From positions 1-64,000 of the forward strand of contig NZ_JAUZQF010000033.1 in NCBI RefSeq assembly GCF_030718205.1: a DNA stretch of 64,000 nucleotides, given 5' to 3'. The position numbers and the translations under genes are program-made. Each line of letters opens with the position of its first letter. Positions within the stretch are counted from its first letter, which is position 1. The stretch is from Nonomuraea turcica (GTDB lineage: Bacteria; Actinomycetota; Actinomycetes; Streptosporangiales; Streptosporangiaceae). Below are positions 59,289 to 64,000 of the stretch, one piece after another. A model generated the notes under the pieces. The model was given only the letters and a program-made list of their open reading frames with translations. It had not been told where the DNA came from and ran no database searches.

Positions 59289-61055
59289 TCAGCCGGGCCC
59301 GCCGTCGACGGGAACCACGGCGATCGTCGCCTCGGCAGAGGATCCTGGCACCAGGCGGACGCTGTCACCCGGCCGGGCTGAGGAGAGCGCGCGGGGGTCG
59401 GCGGGGCGCGCGTGGTGGTAAAGGACGCGGCGTTGCACATCGTCAAGGAGGATCTGCCGACCAGCCAGGTTGACCAGGACCTGGCTGGTGAGCAGGAGGC
59501 CGAACTCCGGATCGGTGGGCAGCGGATCGCCGCAGGCACCTCGCGTCATGGTGATCTCCGACCAGGTGGTGCGGACCTTCTCGCCGCGCAGGAGGCGGGC
59601 CAGCTGGGTGAGTTCGCCGATCTGCTGGGGGGTGCTCTCGTCCATGTCGGGAATGGTCACACGTTGGAAGGTGTGGGCCTGCACGGCCAGCAGCGCATCG
59701 AGGAGGGTGAGCGTCCAGCGGGCCATGGCCACCAAGGGTGCGTCGCGCACTTCGGATTCATCCGGCCGCCCCAGCGAGGAGAGCGGCCGGCCGCCACGCA
59801 CCGCTACGACCAGGCCGGTCGCGTTCGGAAGGTCGGCCACCAGTCGAACGGCGGGCAGCACCTCGGCCGGGGTCCGGCCGACGAGGGAGGACATGGTCAG
59901 CCGCACCCGGTCGCGGTCGGGCCCGTTCAGCAGGAACCGGAATTCCAAGACGCCGGAGCGGTCGGTGCCCGACAGCCACACGCCGGGGCCGTCCGCGCCT
60001 TGGGCGACGCCCACGTCGATCAGATCGAGCGTGTGCGCCACCGTGTCGCCCGCGCTCAGGAACCGGATCTCCAGGTCGGGCCGGTCCGCGTCGGGCTCGG
60101 TGGTGAGCATGAAGCTGAAGCGGCCCGAGCCGGGGGAGGTGAGCAGGCCTGGCGGCCCGGTCACACTGGTGACGGTGCCGGGCACGTCATGAAACGGGGC
60201 GCCGTAGCGCAGCCAGTCCTCGATCGCCTGCTGCTCGGGCGAACCGACCGGGACCTCGAGGTGCACCGAGGCGGTGATCGGCCGCAGCCGCAGCGACTCG
60301 GCGCAGCGGGGCAGCAGCCGCATCAGCAGGTAGGAGTCGGCGTCCAGTTGCCGGTAGTGCACCCAGGCCACCGGCACGGGGCTGTGCAGGTCGCCGTCCC
60401 ACGCCTGCTCACGCACGCGGCCGGAGCGTATCTGCACCTCGTAGCGGTAGAAGGGGTCGACCTCGTTCAGTGCGGTGGCCAGGCTGCGCTGCCGGGCGAT
60501 GACCGCCTGGAGCAGGTCCTCGCCGGGGGCTCCTTGGGGCACGTCCCGGCCGCCCTGCAGCGCGTCGGCCATGAGTCGCGCCAGGCGCTGCCCGCCGTCG
60601 CCGAAGTAGTACTCCACCAGCGCGGGATTGCCGGCGGCCAGGCCGTCGAGGGTGATGCCGCCCATCCAATGGGTGCGGATGCCATGGCCGGCGGTGAGCT
60701 GCTCCAGCCAGTCCAGCCGCTCGTTGGTGGGCTCCCACGGGGTGACCAGGGTCCAGGAGCGCACCGGCAGCACCGGCAGCGTTTCGGCGGTGAAGGTGTC
60801 CCAGGAGTCCTCCACGCTGGTCGCCTGCTTGGCCGTCAGTGCCCGGCTGTAGCGCTTGACCTGGTAGATGTCGTAGCCGTCGGGACTCCAGACCCGGACG
60901 TCGACGCCCCGGTCGCCGCGGGAGGGCGTGATCCGGTTGCCGTGCGGGTGCTTGAGCAGCAGCAGCGCCGCGACGAACTCCTCGACCTTCTCCCCGGGCT
61001 CGCGCTCCCAGTTCACCGTTGTCACGCGCCACATCCAACCAGGACAGCCCGACAT
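59289..61055 (-). CDS. Large protein with Mrr-like PD-(D/E)XK nuclease N-terminus
   Basis: 588 residues from ATG 61055 (GGGAG upstream). The first 70 residues look like a restriction-type nuclease: KVEEFVAALLLLKH with a helix Glu, GDRGVDVRVW (D48/D52) and YQVKRYS (Q65-x-K67), the D...QxK core of Mrr. The remaining 500 residues form an unrecognised alpha/beta region, with a beta-rich part (HLEVPVGSPEQQAIEDWLRYGAPF; FRFLLNGPDRDRVRLTMSSLVG). The gene lies between a broken recombinase and a TetR gene, a typical place for defence cargo. A nuclease effector is inference. It is convergent with the recombinase. Confidence 0.65.
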   Translation of the reverse strand: MSGCPGWMWRVTTVNWEREPGEKVEEFVAALLLLKHPHGNRITPSRGDRGVDVRVWSPDGYDIYQVKRYSRALTAKQATSVEDSWDTFTAETLPVLPVRSWTLVTPWEPTNERLDWLEQLTAGHGIRTHWMGGITLDGLAAGNPALVEYYFGDGGQRLARLMADALQGGRDVPQGAPGEDLLQAVIARQRSLATALNEVDPFYRYEVQIRSGRVREQAWDGDLHSPVPVAWVHYRQLDADSYLLMRLLPRCAESLRLRPITASVHLEVPVGSPEQQAIEDWLRYGAPFHDVPGTVTSVTGPPGLLTSPGSGRFSFMLTTEPDADRPDLEIRFLSAGDTVAHTLDLIDVGVAQGADGPGVWLSGTDRSGVLEFRFLLNGPDRDRVRLTMSSLVGRTPAEVLPAVRLVADLPNATGLVVAVRGGRPLSSLGRPDESEVRDAPLVAMARWTLTLLDALLAVQAHTFQRVTIPDMDESTPQQIGELTQLARLLRGEKVRTTWSEITMTRGACGDPLPTDPEFGLLLTSQVLVNLAGRQILLDDVQRRVLYHHARPADPRALSSARPGDSVRLVPGSSAEATIAVVPVDGGPG

Positions 61056-61066
61056 TTCTCCCGCGG

Positions 61067-61675
61067 TCAGCCAGAGGCTTGGGCGGCGGCCATGACGCCG
61101 TGCACGGCCGCCGTGATGCGCTCGGCGGCCTGGTCGGGGTCGGGCCGGCCGGCATCCAGCCAGGCGATGACGGCCTCCAGGGTGAAGCCGGGGATCAGGT
61201 TGGCGGCCCAGTCCAGCCACGGCCCCTCCGGGATGACGCGCGCCAGGTTGCGGCGGCCGACCTCGCGCGATGCTGCGGTGATGGAGTCGATCAGCTCCCG
61301 GAAGTCCGGCTCGCGGGCCGCGTAGCGAAACAGCAGCCGGAACCCGTCGGGATCGGCCTCGGCGGCACGCAGCAGGGCAGGGATCGCGTTGTCGTCGAAG
61401 TCGTCGAACCCGGTGGCCTCGGCCAGCCGGACACACGCCCGGTCCAGAACGGCCCGGTAGAGGTCGGCCTTGGAGTCGAAGTGCCGGTACAGCATGGCCC
61501 GGGTGAGCTCGGCTTCGGCGGCGATGTCGTCCAGCCCGGTGACCGAATAGCCGCCGCGGGCGAAGGCGCGGGTGGCCGCGTCCAGGATCTGCTCACGCCG
61601 CTCCGCGCGGCGCAGCCTGCGCACCGGCTGAGCCGGCCCGGCCTCGTGCTGGCTCTGGCCCGCTTCAGTGCTCAT
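61067..61675 (-). CDS. TetR-family transcriptional regulator
   Basis: 202 residues from ATG 61675. The TetR HTH is complete: RRAERREQILDAATRAFARGGYSVTGLDDIAAEAELTRAMLYRHFDSKADLYRAV (about 20-75), then a helical ligand domain (to about 195). It is divergent from the P450/methyltransferase pair across an AT-rich region with repeats, so it is probably their repressor. The ligand is unknown. Only 11 bp separate its stop from the start of the nuclease-like gene downstream, so the two may share a transcript. Confidence 0.92.
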   Translation of the reverse strand: MSTEAGQSQHEAGPAQPVRRLRRAERREQILDAATRAFARGGYSVTGLDDIAAEAELTRAMLYRHFDSKADLYRAVLDRACVRLAEATGFDDFDDNAIPALLRAAEADPDGFRLLFRYAAREPDFRELIDSITAASREVGRRNLARVIPEGPWLDWAANLIPGFTLEAVIAWLDAGRPDPDQAAERITAAVHGVMAAAQASG

Positions 61676-61688
61676 CCCAACCTCCCAC

Positions 61689-61738
61689 TTGTAGAAGTAA
61701 AAGTATACATGTAGCTTCTTATACATGATAGTCTACAA
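61689..61738. promoter_or_regulatory. AT-rich operator/promoter region between TetR and P450 genes
   Basis: The inverted arms TTGTAGA (61689-61695) and TCTACAA (61732-61738) enclose two direct TATACATG copies (61704-61711 and 61720-61727, 16 bp apart). This AT-rich island in GC-rich DNA, between divergent starts, is a good candidate for TetR binding and for both promoters. Confidence 0.65.
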
Positions 61739-61763
61739 ATCAGCATCTACTTCAGGAGGGGCT

Positions 61764-62945
61764 GTGTCCGATTCCGTGCAACTGCCGTTCGAACAGCCCG
61801 GTCCGCTGGAGCCACCGCCGCTGCTGCGCCGGTTGCAGGCCTCGGGCCCAATCCACGCCATCCGCACCGCTGTCGGCGATACCGGCTGGCAGGTCACCGG
61901 ATATGAGGAGGTGCGCCGCCTGCTGGACGACGCCCGGCTCGGCCGCGCCCACCCCGAACCCGAACGCGCCTCCCGTACCGGAGAGTCGGAGCTGTTCGGT
62001 GGCCCTCTGGGCGGCTTCGACACCGAGCAGGCCGACCACCGGCGCATGCGCTCGTTGCTGCAGCCGCACTTCTCGCCCAAGCGCATGCGCGCCCTGCGCG
62101 GCCGCGTCGAGCAGCTCACCACCCAGCTGCTCGATGAGATGGAGAAGTCCGGGCCGCCGGCCGACCTGCACGCCGCGCTGGCGCTGCCGCTGCCGATCGC
62201 GGTCATCTGCGAGCTGCTCGGCGTCCCGTACGAGGACCGTGCGCAGTTCCGGGCCTGGACGCAGGACGCCGCCGACATCACCGACCGCACCCGCTCGGCA
62301 CAGGGCCTGGGCGCACTGTTCACCTACGGGCAGCAACTGGTGGCCCGCAAACGCGCCGCGGGTGATGCGGACGGCGATGTGATCTCCCGGCTGGCCGCCA
62401 CCGACGGGGTCAGCGATGACGAGGCCGCCGCGATGGGCATGTTCCTGCTGTTCGCCGGGCACGAGACCACGGTCACCGCGATCGGTAAGGGCGTGCTGTG
62501 GCTGCTGGCCACCCCCGGCCAGTGGCAGGCCCTGGTCGCCGACGCGTCCCGGATCGACGCCGCGGTGGAGGAGATCCTGCGCGCCCCGAGCCTGGGCGGC
62601 GGCGGCATCCCCCGCTACGCCCGCGAAGACCTGGACATCGCCGGCGTGCACGTGCGGGCCGGAGACCTGGTGCTGCTCGACACCGGCGCCGCCAACCACG
62701 ACCCCGCCGTGTTCGCCGACCCCGACCGCTTCGACGTCGACCGGCCCGCCGTGCCGCACCTGGCCTTCGGGCACGGCGCCCGCTACTGCGTCGGCGCCCC
62801 GCTGGCCCGCATCGAGCTGCAGGTCGTCTTCTCCCAGCTCGCCGCCCGCTTCCCCACTCTGGAGCTGGGCTGTGCGGTGGAGGAACTGGCCTTCGACACC
62901 CGCACGCTGACCGGCGGGCTGACCGCGCTACCGGTGACGTGGTGA
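61764..62945 (+). CDS. Cytochrome P450
   Basis: 393 residues from GTG 61764 with AGGAGGGG upstream. The haem ligand is C342 in FGHGARYCVGAPLAR. The I-helix oxygen motif is LLFAGHETTVTAIG, and the ExxR region is in AAVEEILRAPSLGGGGIPRYA. The last is unusual, because the family normally has ExxLR followed by P. The substrate is unknown. The next gene, a methyltransferase, overlaps or nearly overlaps, so oxidation followed by methylation of one compound is plausible, as in a small tailoring unit. A divergent TetR gene probably controls it. Confidence 0.93.
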   Translation: MSDSVQLPFEQPGPLEPPPLLRRLQASGPIHAIRTAVGDTGWQVTGYEEVRRLLDDARLGRAHPEPERASRTGESELFGGPLGGFDTEQADHRRMRSLLQPHFSPKRMRALRGRVEQLTTQLLDEMEKSGPPADLHAALALPLPIAVICELLGVPYEDRAQFRAWTQDAADITDRTRSAQGLGALFTYGQQLVARKRAAGDADGDVISRLAATDGVSDDEAAAMGMFLLFAGHETTVTAIGKGVLWLLATPGQWQALVADASRIDAAVEEILRAPSLGGGGIPRYAREDLDIAGVHVRAGDLVLLDTGAANHDPAVFADPDRFDVDRPAVPHLAFGHGARYCVGAPLARIELQVVFSQLAARFPTLELGCAVEELAFDTRTLTGGLTALPVTW

Positions 62946-62950
62946 GCGCC

Positions 62951-63601
62951 ATGAGCACCGTGAAGACGAGCAGAGCGCGGCCGCTGTTCGGCCGCATGTA
63001 CCCCCGGATGGCCGCCGCCATGGACGAGGGCGGCATGACCGAACGTCGCCGCGAGCTGCTGGCCGGCCTGACCGGAGAGGTGATCGAGGTCGGCGCCGGG
63101 CACGGCGTCAACTTCCCGCACTACCCGGCCGAGGTGACACACGTGGTGGCGGTGGAACCCGAGCCGCGGCTGCGCGCGCAGGCGCAGGCCGCCGCCGCCG
63201 AGGCCGCGATTCACGTGGAAGTGGTGCCCGGCGTGGCCCAGAACCTGCCGGTCGCCGATCAGAGCGTGGACGCGGTGGTGTTGTGCATGGTGCTGTGCTC
63301 GCTGCCCGACGTCGGCGCGGCGCTGGCCGAGGCACGGCGGGTGCTCAAACCCGGCGGGCAGGTGCGCTTCCTGGAACACGGCCGCGCCGACACGCCCGGC
63401 CTGGCCCGGCTGCAGGACGTGCTGGACGCCACCATCTGGCCGCTCATGGTCGGCGGCTGCCACCTCGGCCGCGACGCCGAGACCGCGATCCAGCAGGCCG
63501 GCTTCCGCATCGACAGCCTGGAGCGCTTCCTGTTCCCGCCCTCGCGCACCCCGGTCTCCTTCCACGTCCTCGGCACGGCCGTGCCCGACAGCCAGACGTG
63601 A
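62951..63601 (+). CDS. SAM-dependent methyltransferase (type 11)
   Basis: 216 residues from ATG 62951 (GGTGAG upstream; GTG 62942 would overlap the P450 stop). Motif I is VIEVGAGHGVNFPHYP. The acidic end of strand 2 is VVAVEPEPRLRAQA. Motif post-I is SVDAVVLCMVLCSLPDVGAALAEARRVLKPGGQVRFLEHG, typical of small-molecule and UbiE-like enzymes. The acceptor is unknown. It probably acts with the P450 encoded just before it. Confidence 0.92.
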   Translation: MSTVKTSRARPLFGRMYPRMAAAMDEGGMTERRRELLAGLTGEVIEVGAGHGVNFPHYPAEVTHVVAVEPEPRLRAQAQAAAAEAAIHVEVVPGVAQNLPVADQSVDAVVLCMVLCSLPDVGAALAEARRVLKPGGQVRFLEHGRADTPGLARLQDVLDATIWPLMVGGCHLGRDAETAIQQAGFRIDSLERFLFPPSRTPVSFHVLGTAVPDSQT

Positions 63602-63717
63602 GCGACACGGCGCAACTCCCGCAGCAGAGATTCACCCCCGTGCCAGCCCGAGTCCGCTCACGCGGACGCCGACAACGACCGCCATCCCGCGTCATCCCGA
63701 TGAGCAGGAGGAACGAC

Positions 63718-64000
63718 ATGACAACCGCCCCCCTCGCCCTGACCACGGCCACCTTCGAAGACGCCCTGGCCGGCGCTGGAACGCAGCCGTTCCTGGCCGA
63801 CTTCTGGGTGCAGGGATGCGGCCCGTGCAAGGCGCTGGCTCCGGTACTGGCGGAGGCCGCCGCCGAGCAGGCGGACCGGCTCACCGTGGGCATGGTGCAG
63901 CTCGAGCACGCACCGGAGCTGGCTGCCCGATACGAGATCATGGCGCTGCCGACTCTGATCGTCTTCGTCGGCGGGCTGGAGAAGACGCGGCTGACCGGCG
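63718..64000 (+). CDS. Thioredoxin (3' end beyond the window)
   Basis: 94 residues are visible from ATG 63718 (AGGAGG 6 nt upstream). Thioredoxin fold: FLADFWVQGCGPCKALAPVLAEAA with the CGPC redox pair at about 34-37. The preceding residue is Gly where most thioredoxins have Trp (WCGPC). The cis-Pro loop is IMALPTLIVFVGG. Cytoplasmic. It reduces disulfides in proteins. No DosR-type box is seen in the 115 bp before it. Confidence 0.92.
   Translation, partial: MTTAPLALTTATFEDALAGAGTQPFLADFWVQGCGPCKALAPVLAEAAAEQADRLTVGMVQLEHAPELAARYEIMALPTLIVFVGGLEKTRLTG

Noticed and set aside
61764..63601. Edge of an antibiotic biosynthetic cluster
   Set aside because: P450 and methyltransferase alone do not make a cluster. 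No PKS, NRPS, terpene or RiPP core is seen, and the next gene is a thioredoxin.

Overview
The window is about 64 kb of very GC-rich DNA with dense, mostly third-position-GC genes, SARP-like and LuxR-type regulators, an actinobacterial nitrate reductase and many GTG starts. It looks like a filamentous actinobacterium, most likely of the Streptosporangiales (Nonomuraea-like). The family assignment is inference from gene content.

Layout. 1-5.4 kb: end of a probable transposase, then ordinary genes (LysR, VOC protein, membrane alpha/beta hydrolase, serine hydrolase) and a long empty stretch. This stretch ends at a tRNA-Ser(GCU) 3' fragment with its terminator, abutting a 5'-truncated YVTN propeller gene. 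That is probably a recombination scar. 6.3-58.3 kb: an anaerobiosis/dormancy island built around a response regulator (7713-8354, minus) that closely resembles mycobacterial DosR/DevR. About twenty copies of a 14-bp palindrome (consensus GGGACNNNNGNCCC, often GGGACGAAAGTCCC) sit in front of island genes. Many have a weaker partner exactly 22 bp away. 58.4-64 kb: a frameshifted serine recombinase, a large PD-(D/E)XK-type nuclease-like protein, a TetR/P450/methyltransferase group and a thioredoxin cut by the window end.

How the island works together (inference from families). Respiration without oxygen: narGHJI nitrate reductase. Fermentation: pyruvate formate-lyase with its activase, phosphotransacetylase, bifunctional AdhE, an acetaldehyde-type dehydrogenase with its own regulator, and a GNAT-fused ADP-forming acyl-CoA synthetase. 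Membrane energy conversion: a seven-gene set matching Rv0081-Rv0087 of M. tuberculosis. It encodes a group-4-hydrogenase-related (Ehr-type) complex whose large subunit lacks all four nickel-binding cysteines. Redox and stress: a DsbA/VKOR pair, two Acg-type nitroreductases, two PPOX flavin proteins, a flavodoxin, DoxX and a universal stress protein. Dormancy functions: a wax ester/triacylglycerol synthase, three CBS-domain proteins, a DUF1876 (Rv1738-like) protein, an Rv1733c-like membrane protein, DUF1918 and a RafH-like ribosome hibernation factor. No DosS/DosT-type sensor kinase is present in the window.

A striking secondary theme is decay. The stretch from about 47.8 to 55.4 kb holds a broken nitroreductase, a NarK fragment, a NarI fragment, a sigma-factor fragment, a RafH-like gene with one in-frame amber codon, and a gene frameshifted by a perfect 35-bp tandem duplication. 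An LppX/LprG-like remnant (26.5 kb) and the frameshifted recombinase add to this. Several of these look recent and could be sequencing errors or strain-specific losses.
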